Notes: generated by a model from the letters alone, not told the origin. A stretch of 64,000 bases of DNA from Pelagihabitans sp947500445 (GCF_050589625.1 NZ_JBNGOP010000004.1:1-64000), one strand, 5' to 3'. Counted from the stretch's first letter, positions 1 to 7,609 are shown. A program made the numbers and translations.

Positions 1-77
1 CAAGAGCCGTATGATGGGAGACTATCACGTACGGTTCTGTGAGAGGCTTGGGGTGAAACTCCCCTTGTCTACTCGAC
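1..77 (+). mobile_element. 3' end of a group II intron (domains V and VI)
   Basis: Positions 4-37 form a 34-nt hairpin with the typical domain V layout: GAGCCGTATG on the 5' side, a GAGA-type tetraloop region, and CACGTACGGTTC on the 3' side. Positions 38-77 form a second helix (GGGGTGAAACTCCCC, a domain VI-like stem) ending in CTACTCGAC, a common bacterial group II intron 3' end. The reverse transcriptase/maturase ORF would lie to the left, outside the window. The intron points rightwards and ends about 14 bases before the first cassette repeat. The exact 3' splice point (about 77) is inferred from the motif. Confidence 0.85.
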
Positions 78-91
78 TACCAGAACCGTTG

Positions 92-109
92 AAAGTTCAA
101 ATAAAGGAT
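92..109 (+). repeat. 18-bp cassette-boundary repeat, copy 1
   Basis: AAAGTTCAAATAAAGGAT. First of four near-identical direct repeats, all in the same orientation, in the first 1.4 kb. It lies between the group II intron end and the toxin-antitoxin unit. Confidence 0.8.
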
Positions 110-190
110 TGATTTTCTAAAGGATATTTAAAGAAAAGTCCAAGTAATTTATTATTTTTAGTCCAATATTGGTTGATAAAAAACTTCATA

Positions 191-502
191 ATGTTAGACA
201 TTGTATACGGATACCAGAATTTATTGCAGAATATTGATAGATACATCGATGACAGTAAATTCAAGAAAGCGTACTTTATCGAGCAACTTGGAATCTCCCG
301 AGCTACATTCTACAACAAGGTGAAAAAGAAGAATTTTACTATTGATGAAATGGTAATCCTTAGTAATATTCTTTTTCCTGAGGAAGCAAAGGTTTTCGAG
401 ATCAAGGAAGCTTTGAGGGCTAGCCGTGAGGATAGCAAGAATGGCAGAACAAAGGCTCACGAGGAGGTTATGGATAATGTACGTAAAAAGCTGCGTGCAT
501 GA
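191..502 (+). CDS. XRE/HTH-type antitoxin of a type II TA pair
   Basis: A small 103-aa protein with a predicted helix-turn-helix (YFIEQLGISRATFYNKVKKKNFT) in its first half and a charged C-terminal tail (KAHEEVMDNVRKKLRA), as expected for an antitoxin that binds operator DNA and masks its toxin. The ATG at 191 is preferred over a TTG at 173. Its stop overlaps the start of the RelE/ParE-like gene by four bases (ATGA), so the two are probably translationally coupled. It is the first gene of the cassette-like array. The family is recognised from layout and HTH pattern; the exact antitoxin class is uncertain. Confidence 0.75.
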   Translation: MLDIVYGYQNLLQNIDRYIDDSKFKKAYFIEQLGISRATFYNKVKKKNFTIDEMVILSNILFPEEAKVFEIKEALRASREDSKNGRTKAHEEVMDNVRKKLRA

Positions 503-804
503 ATGTGAGGTGGACTAGAAAGGCAGACCGGTCCTTCAATAGAATAGTCGATTTCCTATTGGATATTTGGACCGTTGAGATTGCAACGAATTTCGTTGAT
601 ATTGTAGATCATACTATCAAATTAATCGTGAAGAATCCGGAGATGTTCAAGGTTTCTCAATATGATAATATCAGTAGAGAAGCATTTATCACAAAACATA
701 CTACAATGTTTTATCGAATCTTGGACGATACCATCGAGATTGAATACTTCTGGGGGAATTTTGATGACCCTGAAAAGATAAGCGAATTACTAAAGTTCAA
801 ATGA
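499..804 (+). CDS. RelE/ParE-family toxin
   Basis: A 101-aa protein with the compact RelE/ParE pattern: an N-terminal strand (VRWTRKADRSFNRI), two helices, then strands ending in an aromatic segment (TMFYRILDDTIEIEYFWGNFDDPEKI). The 'Y-R-I-x-D-x-x-I-E-I' strand followed by a short F/W-rich tail is typical of the fold. RelE homologues cleave mRNA in the ribosome and ParE homologues poison gyrase; I cannot tell which applies. It overlaps the antitoxin by four bases. The final codons lie inside the second 18-bp repeat, so the cassette boundary is embedded in the end of the gene. Confidence 0.8.
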   Translation: MNVRWTRKADRSFNRIVDFLLDIWTVEIATNFVDIVDHTIKLIVKNPEMFKVSQYDNISREAFITKHTTMFYRILDDTIEIEYFWGNFDDPEKISELLKFK

Positions 805-809
805 AGGAT
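792..809 (+). repeat. 18-bp cassette-boundary repeat, copy 2
   Basis: AAAGTTCAAATGAAGGAT, one base different from copy 1. It contains the stop codon of the toxin gene, and the next gene starts at 815. Confidence 0.8.
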
Positions 810-814
810 AGTAG

Positions 815-1075
815 ATGATTAAGAGATATTTTGACAAATTACCATATAAGAAAAACTGTGTGATTGCGGCTTTGGTCATTTGGAATTTGTTGTTTATACC
901 TATAATAATTGAGATTTTTAAAAATTATGACAACCCAGATCTTGGATGTGCGGGGCTACCACCAATTACCTTTGCTTTTATAACATGCATTGCTCTTCTA
1001 TTATCCAAAGATTTCCAAAAACGAATACTCCAAAAGGTAAAGACTACAAAGACATACGGAAGGATGTTTTCTTAA
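815..1075 (+). CDS. Small membrane protein of a cassette, possibly frameshifted
   Basis: The open frame encodes 86 aa with two predicted membrane helices (about residues 15-35, VIAALVIWNLLFIPIIIEIF, and 48-63, PITFAFITCIALLL). I do not recognise the family. The frame stops at 1075, but an overlapping frame continues to 1137 and encodes KDIRKDVFLISILMLGF..., a convincing further membrane helix. A one-base indel near 1015-1045, close to a CCAAAAACG run, may have split a protein of about 107 aa. It starts six bases after repeat copy 2 and its extended form ends just before repeat copy 3, so it fills one cassette-like unit. Confidence 0.55.
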   Translation: MIKRYFDKLPYKKNCVIAALVIWNLLFIPIIIEIFKNYDNPDLGCAGLPPITFAFITCIALLLSKDFQKRILQKVKTTKTYGRMFS

Positions 1076-1137
1076 TTTCCATTCTCATGTTGGGTTTTTT
1101 AACCTTACAGGTACAGTACATTTTTAAAATTTTCTAG

Positions 1138-1151
1138 CTTAACCGAGTTAA
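1138..1151 (+). terminator. Small hairpin before repeat copy 3
   Basis: CTTAACCGAGTTAAG-type short inverted repeat (CTTAAC / GTTAAG) directly after the extended membrane-protein frame and five bases before repeat copy 3. The outer bases GCTTAAC resemble an integron R-box core, but the loop is far too short for an attC site. It is not followed by a T-run, so terminator function is weakly supported. Confidence 0.3.
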
Positions 1152-1155
1152 GACC

Positions 1156-1173
1156 AAAGTTCAAATAAACGAT
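1156..1173 (+). repeat. 18-bp cassette-boundary repeat, copy 3
   Basis: AAAGTTCAAATAAACGAT. It lies between the membrane-protein unit and the DUF4177-like gene, whose ATG follows five bases later. Confidence 0.8.
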
Positions 1174-1178
1174 CAATT

Positions 1179-1370
1179 ATGTATAAATATGAGTTTGTAA
1201 AAGTTCCGATGAAGCAAGGATTTATAAAATCAAGACCAAGTAAAGATCATAGAGATATTATAAAGTCTTATGCAGAAAAAGGATGGAGGTTTAAACAGGT
1301 TTTTGCGCCAGCAATGAGTGGTTATGGGTCGGCAAGCTATTTTGAGCTAATTTTTGAAAAGGAAATTTAA
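1179..1370 (+). CDS. DUF4177-like small protein
   Basis: A 63-aa protein with the pattern of the DUF4177 family: an N-terminal strand (YKYEFVKVPMK), a helix containing 'IIKSYAEKGWRFKQV' (the family's ExGWxxxxV motif) and a final strand ending in a polar tail (YFELIFEKEI). The molecular function of this family is unknown. The gene sits between repeat copies 3 and 4 and fills almost the whole 200-bp unit. Such small one-gene units are typical of integron cassette arrays. Confidence 0.7.
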   Translation: MYKYEFVKVPMKQGFIKSRPSKDHRDIIKSYAEKGWRFKQVFAPAMSGYGSASYFELIFEKEI

Positions 1371-1373
1371 ACT

Positions 1374-1391
1374 AAAGTTCAAATAACCGAT
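1374..1391 (+). repeat. 18-bp cassette-boundary repeat, copy 4 (last)
   Basis: AAAGTTCAAATAACCGAT, three bases after the stop of the DUF4177-like gene. No further copy follows, so this marks the right-hand end of the array. Confidence 0.8.
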
Positions 1392-1441
1392 AAATTGGTG
1401 ATGGGCTTGTTAGTGTTTTTCAAATAGTATATTTTAGGGTT

Positions 1442-2431
1442 ATGACGCGATACTGTTGTTTTTTGATACTCTGTTGTGTGGGGGTGCAATGTTGGGCCCA
1501 AAGTTCGATTTCCGGAGAGATCGGCATAGCCTTTCAAAAGGAAAAGGAGGTAAAAATACATTTGAGCCGGATCAAGCTCGAAGATTTCCCGAGTGCGAAA
1601 GCGGAAAAATCCATTGCTACTACCATACTCGATAAAGAAGGTCGTTTTTCGTTCCGCGAACTGCAATTGGAAAAGAAAGATGCCATATATCATATTTATG
1701 TGAATACGGTTGCGGAGGCCTTGGGAGCGACAAAAAATGCGGACCATTTTTTTGTCTTTTCCGCCCGGGACAGTATCCATTTCACGAAGGGTAAAAAGGC
1801 GTTCGAAAAATACACCAACACCAATACCGCCGATGCGGAATGGCAGCGATTGAGGGCCTATGAGGCGCGTCTGTTCGGTACCGTTTTAAGTGGCGAGGAT
1901 AGCCTATCGCCCGAGCGTTTGGCACATTTAAGACGCTATACCAAAGATTCGCTCCAAATTTTAATGGTAAAACTCATCGGCATCAAACAACTGGACCAAC
2001 AGGAATTGTTGGATGTGGATATCGCTAAAAATCCGGATTATTACCTTGCGCTATTGGAAGAATTGAAGGAAAGTGAATTGGAGCGATCCGATTATCTTTT
2101 TTTGGAAAACAAACTGGCCTTCATCACAACCGAAAAGGCGGAGCATAAATTTATGTACAGTACATATATCAATATCTTTTTGGGGCTCATCATCCTGTGC
2201 CTGACCCTTTATGGCATCCGGAAAAAAAGAAGGCCGAAACCCGATATTGAACAATTGAGCCATCAAGAGCGTACCATTCAACAATTGATACTGCAAGGGA
2301 AGAGCAATAAGGAAATTGCCGCGGAACTTTTTATCAGTATCAGCACCGTAAAAACCCATATTACCCATATTTATGGGAAACTACAAGTAGCCAACCGAAA
2401 AGAACTGTTTCAAAAGGCACCGTACCGCTAG
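1442..2431 (+). CDS. Membrane-anchored LuxR-type HTH regulator
   Basis: A 329-aa protein with an N-terminal signal peptide (cleavage after about residue 20, QCWAQ), an extracytoplasmic domain of about 215 residues, one membrane helix near residues 240-258 (IFLGLIILCLTLYGI), and a cytoplasmic GerE/LuxR helix-turn-helix at about 272-322 (LSHQERTIQQLILQGKSNKEIAAELF...STVKTHITHIYGKL). This arrangement suggests that a periplasmic signal is passed directly to a DNA-binding domain. The next gene on the same strand, 69 bp downstream, encodes an outer-membrane receptor-like barrel, the most likely target or partner. The ligand is unknown. Confidence 0.8.
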   Translation: MTRYCCFLILCCVGVQCWAQSSISGEIGIAFQKEKEVKIHLSRIKLEDFPSAKAEKSIATTILDKEGRFSFRELQLEKKDAIYHIYVNTVAEALGATKNADHFFVFSARDSIHFTKGKKAFEKYTNTNTADAEWQRLRAYEARLFGTVLSGEDSLSPERLAHLRRYTKDSLQILMVKLIGIKQLDQQELLDVDIAKNPDYYLALLEELKESELERSDYLFLENKLAFITTEKAEHKFMYSTYINIFLGLIILCLTLYGIRKKRRPKPDIEQLSHQERTIQQLILQGKSNKEIAAELFISISTVKTHITHIYGKLQVANRKELFQKAPYR

Positions 2432-2500
2432 GGGACTAGTCCTAAAATACGACCCATTTCACTGTTGTTTTCCAAGAACAAACGATTACTTGCATGAAAA

Positions 2501-4837
2501 ATGAACGTCATGCGCTTGTTATCCATATGCCTTGTATTTCTTTATGTTGTAAAAAGTAATGCCCAAGAGGGCCATGCCATACAAGGTACGGTAACCGATA
2601 AGGACGGTATGCCCATAACCGTTGGGGACATATTATTGTTCAAAAAGGACGGCGACAGCTTACAGCAGTATACCGTGCTGGTCGAAGGAACGTTTCGTAT
2701 GGATGAAATTGCGTCCGGAGCATACCGACTGCGTATCTCGGCCATGGGCTATGCCACGATAACACGGTCGGTGGTCATCTCAAATGATCTTACCTTACGG
2801 CTTTCCTTGGAAGAAGAGGATACCGCTTTGGAAGCGGTGACCGTAACCGCCGCAAAGCCTATCGCCTTTAATCGGGGAGGGAATTTTACCCTGGACGTTA
2901 CCAATCCCGTGCTGTCGTCCATTCCCGACCCCGTGGCGCTTTTGGAAAAACTTCCGGGAGTACAGGTCAGTCCCGACCGGGAGTCCATTACCATACTGGG
3001 TAAGGGAACTCCGCTGCTGTATTTGGACAAACAACGCATCTCCATGGATACCTATAAAACACTTTCGGTCGATGCGATCGATAGCATTACCATATTAAAA
3101 AACCCATCTTCCAAATACGAGGCCGACGGGCGGGCGGTGGTATTGATCAAGGGAAAAGCAGCAAAAAAGGAAGGCGTGCGCATCAACTTTAAAGAAACCT
3201 TGTCCCAAAGGCAAAACGGTAACAGTTACCATGGCATCGACCTGAGCCTAGTTGGCAAGCGCCTGCAATGGAACGCTCGACTGGGATACAATTTGTTGCA
3301 GACCTGGGAAAGCAACCGTTTTGCATTCGATATCCCGGAAGCGAATACCTTTACCGATTATGAGGTGCTGATAGCGGTCAACGATCGAAAACAGACGAAC
3401 GCCGGAACCGGACTCACCTATACCATCAATTCCACCGACTATCTTTCCGTAAACGCCGACATGCGCCTACAAAACGATACCTTCCCGATAGCCACCGATA
3501 CCCGTTTGATACAGGATGGTCGGGAGCGTAACATCCGTACCCATACCGACAACGGTAATACCAAGGATTTTATAAGCGTAAATGCGAATTACAATACCCG
3601 ATGGAACGAAACGGTCGGACTTTTTGTTGGAGGACAGTATACTACTTTTCAACAAAAGTTGAATACCGAAATTTTTAACGCCACCGACGGGGGAACCTTA
3701 TGGGCCGATGAGAATCGTAATCAATCGTATGGCATCGATGTATTTGCCACCCGTTTTGATCTGGAACAAGATTTGGGAAAGCACTTTAAATTGGAGCTAG
3801 GTGCGAACATTACCGAAGCAAGTGCGAATGCCAATGCTCGAACGCAAACGACGGATCCGCCCCGGACCACCCTTACCGATTTTGACTATTCGGAAAGGCG
3901 ATACGCGGCATACACCCAAGTTGCGGGAAAAATAGGAGCGAAAATCACTTTTAATTCCGGGGCCAGGATCGAAAGGAACATAGTAAACGCAATGGAAACC
4001 CCGAGCATGTTACCATCGATCAATAGGGACAATAGCTATTTTTTTCCAAAGGTTTTGCTCGAGTTTCGGTTGGATAGCACAAAACAGTTGTTGCTGAACT
4101 ACGCCAAAAGCATTTCGCGGCCCGACTATTCCCGGACCAGTGTTATTTCCGCATTTATAAACCCCTTTTTGGAAGGTTCGGGAAATCGTGGGCTATTGCC
4201 TGCAATTACCCAGGAGTGGTCGGCTACATTGCAATCGAAAAATAAGGTAGTAGGGTTCAGCTACGCAAGGCGAAAAGCCCCCATATATTTTACGATAGGA
4301 TATGATGAAGGATTGGGAAAGGCGGTGTTGAGCCAAAGGAATTTAGATCGGGAGCATTTTTTGGAAATCTCGGCAAACATGCCCTTCTCGAAAGGAAAGT
4401 GGACGGCAACCAACTACGCAGCGGTATCGTTACGGAAAACCATGGACGGAAATGCATGGATAGGACGGGCAACGCCCTATGTTTATATCTCCACCAACCA
4501 CCAATTCACAATAGCAAAGGACACCACCCTGTCTTTTGGCGGATGGGGCATCACCCGACGTGGCGAAGGAATTTTTGATAGAAATGGTATGTTGGTCATG
4601 GAGGCGGCAATAACAACGACCCTGTTGAAAAAATGGAGACTCGCATTGCGGTTCAACGACATCACCAGGGCCATGCGCTTTGAAGAGGCGTATTCCGTGG
4701 CGGGGGTAACTGCCAATGGAACGTATTTCGCGGATGGACGAGAGCTGGCATTGACCGTACAATACACACTGGGAAAAGGGCATCAGAAAGTACAAAAAAA
4801 TAGAACGGTCGACGAAGAACTGGAACGTATCCGATAA
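2501..4837 (+). CDS. Outer-membrane beta-barrel protein with carboxypeptidase-like and plug domains
   Basis: A 778-aa protein in order: signal peptide (ending near residue 22, VKSNAQ), a carboxypeptidase-regulatory-like beta domain (about 25-105, IQGTVTDKDGMPI), a TonB-type plug (about 110-220, with LEKLPGVQVSPD and a TILKNPSSKYEADG motif), then a long beta-barrel. It resembles the flavobacterial 'outer membrane beta-barrel family' relatives of TonB-dependent receptors, which import siderophores, glycans or peptides. No typical N-terminal TonB box is obvious. The upstream gene is a transmembrane LuxR-type regulator. The substrate cannot be predicted. Confidence 0.8.
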   Translation: MNVMRLLSICLVFLYVVKSNAQEGHAIQGTVTDKDGMPITVGDILLFKKDGDSLQQYTVLVEGTFRMDEIASGAYRLRISAMGYATITRSVVISNDLTLRLSLEEEDTALEAVTVTAAKPIAFNRGGNFTLDVTNPVLSSIPDPVALLEKLPGVQVSPDRESITILGKGTPLLYLDKQRISMDTYKTLSVDAIDSITILKNPSSKYEADGRAVVLIKGKAAKKEGVRINFKETLSQRQNGNSYHGIDLSLVGKRLQWNARLGYNLLQTWESNRFAFDIPEANTFTDYEVLIAVNDRKQTNAGTGLTYTINSTDYLSVNADMRLQNDTFPIATDTRLIQDGRERNIRTHTDNGNTKDFISVNANYNTRWNETVGLFVGGQYTTFQQKLNTEIFNATDGGTLWADENRNQSYGIDVFATRFDLEQDLGKHFKLELGANITEASANANARTQTTDPPRTTLTDFDYSERRYAAYTQVAGKIGAKITFNSGARIERNIVNAMETPSMLPSINRDNSYFFPKVLLEFRLDSTKQLLLNYAKSISRPDYSRTSVISAFINPFLEGSGNRGLLPAITQEWSATLQSKNKVVGFSYARRKAPIYFTIGYDEGLGKAVLSQRNLDREHFLEISANMPFSKGKWTATNYAAVSLRKTMDGNAWIGRATPYVYISTNHQFTIAKDTTLSFGGWGITRRGEGIFDRNGMLVMEAAITTTLLKKWRLALRFNDITRAMRFEEAYSVAGVTANGTYFADGRELALTVQYTLGKGHQKVQKNRTVDEELERIR

Positions 4838-4838
4838 A

Positions 4839-5023
4839 TGAAGTGGTTTAGACTTTTTGTCCGGAAACCTCGGGAGGCTATAAAATGATGCTTTTTCACC
4901 CTTTTTTCGACTTTTTTTCCTTCCGTAGCCCGGTTATTCAACTCAAAAAAGACTTCAACAGGGCAAAAAATCATTTCCCGAAGCATCGGGATCACCGCAA
5001 TCCAAAACGTTTAGACCACTTCA
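4839..5023. repeat. MITE-like inverted-repeat element (185 bp)
   Basis: The 21-bp ends (4839-4859 and 5003-5023) are inverted copies matching at 18 of 21 positions; they contain TGAAGTGGT and ACCACTTCA. Inside, further complementary segments exist (AGGG...ATCATTT against AATGAT...CACCCT), plus a small hairpin CCCGA-AGCA-TCGGG at 4977-4990. The element begins immediately after the stop of the receptor gene and has no ORF worth calling. It could be a non-autonomous transposon remnant or a large terminator/attenuator structure. Confidence 0.5.
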
Positions 5024-5091
5024 GTGTTAGATCGTCGTTAAAGCAATTTTTGTTTAATAAAAAACAATTAATTTTAAACAAAAATAATATT

Positions 5092-5550
5092 ATGAGAGTT
5101 CTTTGTTCGTTTTTAATCTGTTTTTTAGTTTCAATCGGTATGGCCGCTCAAGAAATTACATCCTTTCAAGGAATGTGGGGCGATGAATTTTACCAGGATG
5201 CCGACAAAATAAGTTGGAAGGAAGTCGATAAAATCATGAAAGAAAGTACCGTTGCCGAACAAAATTGGCAGAAGTATAAAAAGCAGTCCCTCGGAGGGCT
5301 CGTTGCAGGTGCGGCGAACCTGGGCGCTACGATCTGGTTCGTAGTGGAGTATAACGACGACAGGGTGGTGACCGCACCGGCCATCGCCGCGATCGGTACC
5401 GCCGTAATTTCTTCCATTTTTTTCAACAGTGCCAAGAAAAACAAAAAAGAGGCAATCCTGAAGTACAACGCATCCTTTGACAATACCACCGCTTTCAAAC
5501 TTGTTCCGGTCAGCAATTCCAATGGAATGGGCATCGCGTTACAATTTTAG
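5092..5550 (+). CDS. Secreted or envelope protein of unknown function
   Basis: A 152-aa protein with a clear signal peptide (MRVLCSFLICFLVSIGMAAQE). The middle carries two hydrophobic stretches (about 61-80, GGLVAGAANLGATIWFVVEY, and about 88-107, TAPAIAAIGTAVISSIFF), which may be membrane helices or a glycine/alanine hairpin. The reading frame is open from 4885, but the upstream part runs through the inverted-repeat element. The ATG at 5092, followed directly by the signal peptide, is the natural start. I do not recognise the family. Confidence 0.65.
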   Translation: MRVLCSFLICFLVSIGMAAQEITSFQGMWGDEFYQDADKISWKEVDKIMKESTVAEQNWQKYKKQSLGGLVAGAANLGATIWFVVEYNDDRVVTAPAIAAIGTAVISSIFFNSAKKNKKEAILKYNASFDNTTAFKLVPVSNSNGMGIALQF

Positions 5551-5572
5551 GCAAACATTATTCTATAAAGAT

Positions 5573-5595
5573 CGTTTCAAGGTTAAAATGGTATA
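5573..5595. repeat. Dispersed palindrome, copy A (imperfect)
   Basis: CGTTTCAAGGTTAAAATGGTATA: right arm and core match the family consensus ATACCATTTCAAAGGTNAAAATGGTAT, while the left arm is degenerate. It lies between two co-oriented genes. Confidence 0.5.
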
Positions 5596-5666
5596 AAAAT
5601 CCATCCAGGACTTAAGGGTTCGCGATGGATTTCGTTTTTTTGCCTAACGGTAAAAACGAAAGGGGT

Positions 5667-6215
5667 ATGCGAAAACTAAGAAATGACGAATTGGGCCGAA
5701 TCGATGTAGCGGCGTTTCGGGATATGCCGAAAACCCCATTGATCATTATTCTGGACGACGTTCGAAGTCTCCATAATATTGGCTCGGTATTTCGAACATC
5801 CGATGCCTTTCTTATCGAAAAGATCTATTTATGCGGTATCACCGCCACGCCTCCTCACAAGGACATTCATAAAACTGCCTTGGGCGCAACGGAAAGCGTC
5901 GCTTGGGAATACCGTGCGGATATTATGGGATTGGTATCCGAATTAAAAGAACGGGATGTATCCCTAGTGGCCATAGAACAGGCCGTTGATGCGGTGCCCT
6001 TAAATGCGTTCAATGTCCGTTCCGGGCAAACCTATGCCATGATTTTCGGAAACGAGGTAAAAGGGGTTTCACAGGCCGTGGTGGACGCTTGCGGGTCGGT
6101 AATCGAAATTCCGCAATACGGCACCAAACATTCGCTCAATATTTCGGTAAGTGCCGGTGTCGTTATTTGGGATTTTTGGTCCAAAAGCGAGCGATTACAA
6201 AAGCCCTCTAAATAA
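5667..6215 (+). CDS. TrmH/SpoU-family RNA 2'-O-methyltransferase
   Basis: A 182-aa single-domain SPOUT methyltransferase that would transfer a methyl group from S-adenosylmethionine to a ribose 2'-OH in tRNA or rRNA. The three SpoU motifs are visible: motif 1 (DDVRSLHNIGSVFRTSDAF), motif 2 (AMIFGNEVKGVS) and motif 3 (IPQYGTKHSLNISVSAGVVIW). The knot-forming C-terminus is complete. The start at 5667 (MRKLRNDEL) is preferred over 5625 because flavobacterial homologues usually begin this way. It is one of three SPOUT enzymes in the window and is followed by a strong terminator. Confidence 0.85.
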   Translation: MRKLRNDELGRIDVAAFRDMPKTPLIIILDDVRSLHNIGSVFRTSDAFLIEKIYLCGITATPPHKDIHKTALGATESVAWEYRADIMGLVSELKERDVSLVAIEQAVDAVPLNAFNVRSGQTYAMIFGNEVKGVSQAVVDACGSVIEIPQYGTKHSLNISVSAGVVIWDFWSKSERLQKPSK

Positions 6216-6217
6216 CG

Positions 6218-6242
6218 AAACCTCGACGGTCGGTCGAGGTTT
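6218..6242. terminator. Bidirectional terminator hairpin
   Basis: Perfect 10-bp stem AAACCTCGAC / GTCGAGGTTT with a 5-nt loop, located between the convergent SpoU methyltransferase gene and the folK fusion gene. Confidence 0.8.
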
Positions 6243-6334
6243 CATTCATAGTTTGAGTTAGTTTAGTTTCCCATTAGGAGTTGGCAATAACGCAAATACA
6301 TTACTGTTATGCAAGCATTTTTCTTGAAAAAATG

Positions 6335-7492
6335 TTAAAACAACTGTGTAGTGGCAAACTCCTGTATCTGTTGGAGTACCTTCTGGTAGTCGGCCTCATC
6401 GGCTACAAAATCCAGATCCGTACTATCGATGACCAAGCTGTTCTGTTCGGGATAACTGCGGAAAAAGTCGAAATACCCTTGTTGTATTTTGGATAGGTAT
6501 TCGGCCGAAATATTTTGTTCATATTCGCGTCCGCGCTTTGCGATGTTCTCGAGCAATCGCTCGTTCGTTTGATACAGATAAACGTAAATTTTGGGCTTTT
6601 TAACCTCCTTGTACATCAGGTTGAAGAGCTTACGGTACAGCCGAAATTCCTCGGCCTGCAAGGTAACTTGCGCAAATATCAACGATTTGTAAGTGTCGTA
6701 ATCGCTAACCATAAAGTTTTTAAAAAGATCGTACTGTGAAGTATCGTCCGAAAACTGCTGGTAACGGTCGGCCAAAAAAGACATTTCCAAGGGAAAGGCA
6801 TAGCGGCTCCGGTCTTCATAAAACTTCGGTAAAAACGGGTTGTCCGCAAAACGCTCCAGTACCAATTTGGCGTTGAAATCCTCCGCTATTTTACCAGCCA
6901 AAGTGGTTTTTCCAGCACCAATATTCCCCTCTATGGCAATAAACCCGATATGGGTAAGCAGCTCTTGCCGACTTTTGAACAAACGGAGCGTCGTTTTTTC
7001 CAACTTGCCCTTATCCCTACATTCCTGGATCAGATTTCGGGTATCCTTGTTCAAAATGGGATGGTAAAACTGCGGTGCGATATCCGCCAAAGGTCTCAGT
7101 ACAAACTTTCGAAAAGGAAGTTCCGGATGGGGAATTACCAGCTTTTCCGTCACTACGGTCTCGCGTGCATAATACAGAATGTCGATATCGATTAAGCGGG
7201 GCTCGTAGCCTTCCTCCTGAAACCTTTTACGGCCCATTTCCGTCTCTATCCGTAATACGTTCTCCAGTAGTTCTTGGGGAGTAAGCGTAGTGTTTACCGC
7301 AACACAGGCATTTAAAAAATCGTCGGATTCAAACCCCCAGGCGGCACTTTCGTACACCGGGGAAATCCGCACAATATCGCCCACGGTTCCCTGTAGGGCG
7401 AAAACGGCCCGTTGCAGGGCATTTTTTTTATCGCCCATGTTGGTGCCCAAAGAGAGGTATGTAAGAACAGGTTCAGCCATAATGGTAGACAA
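6335..7492 (-). CDS. folK: Fusion of HPPK (FolK) and deoxynucleoside kinase
   Basis: A 385-aa bifunctional protein. Residues about 9-145 are 6-hydroxymethyl-7,8-dihydropterin pyrophosphokinase of folate synthesis: LSLGTNMGDK, the PVYESAAWGF loop and the RLIDIDILYY metal-binding motif. Residues about 182-385 are a deoxynucleoside kinase with a P-loop (EGNIGAGKTT, 188-197), the LERFADNPFL segment and a lid-like arginine region (RGREYEQNI). The kinase would salvage deoxynucleosides into dNMPs. Both halves look intact, so a double role in folate and dNTP supply is likely. The ATG at 7480 (MAEPVL) is an alternative start. It is convergent with the upstream SpoU gene. Confidence 0.9.
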   Translation of the reverse strand: MSTIMAEPVLTYLSLGTNMGDKKNALQRAVFALQGTVGDIVRISPVYESAAWGFESDDFLNACVAVNTTLTPQELLENVLRIETEMGRKRFQEEGYEPRLIDIDILYYARETVVTEKLVIPHPELPFRKFVLRPLADIAPQFYHPILNKDTRNLIQECRDKGKLEKTTLRLFKSRQELLTHIGFIAIEGNIGAGKTTLAGKIAEDFNAKLVLERFADNPFLPKFYEDRSRYAFPLEMSFLADRYQQFSDDTSQYDLFKNFMVSDYDTYKSLIFAQVTLQAEEFRLYRKLFNLMYKEVKKPKIYVYLYQTNERLLENIAKRGREYEQNISAEYLSKIQQGYFDFFRSYPEQNSLVIDSTDLDFVADEADYQKVLQQIQEFATTQLF

Positions 7493-7601
7493 AGAAACAA
7501 AAAGTCGAGGTGAGTTTTAAGAACGGCCCCGTACTTTTATGAACATCATATCAAGTTGCTCCGGAAATTCGCGCATCTCCGAAAGCTACCGAGGAGTTCC
7601 G

Positions 7602-7609
7602 TATCTTTG
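7602..7609 (+). promoter_or_regulatory. -7 box (TATCTTTG) upstream of sppA
   Basis: Exact match to the Bacteroidota -7 consensus TAnnTTTG, 24 bases before the sppA start. No clear -33 TTG was seen. Confidence 0.55.

Noticed and set aside
1138..1173. Canonical integron attC site around GCTTAAC
   Set aside because: The inverted arms are separated by only a few bases, and the 3' core (GTTAAGA) does not fit GTTRRRY. The repeat is described as cassette-like only.
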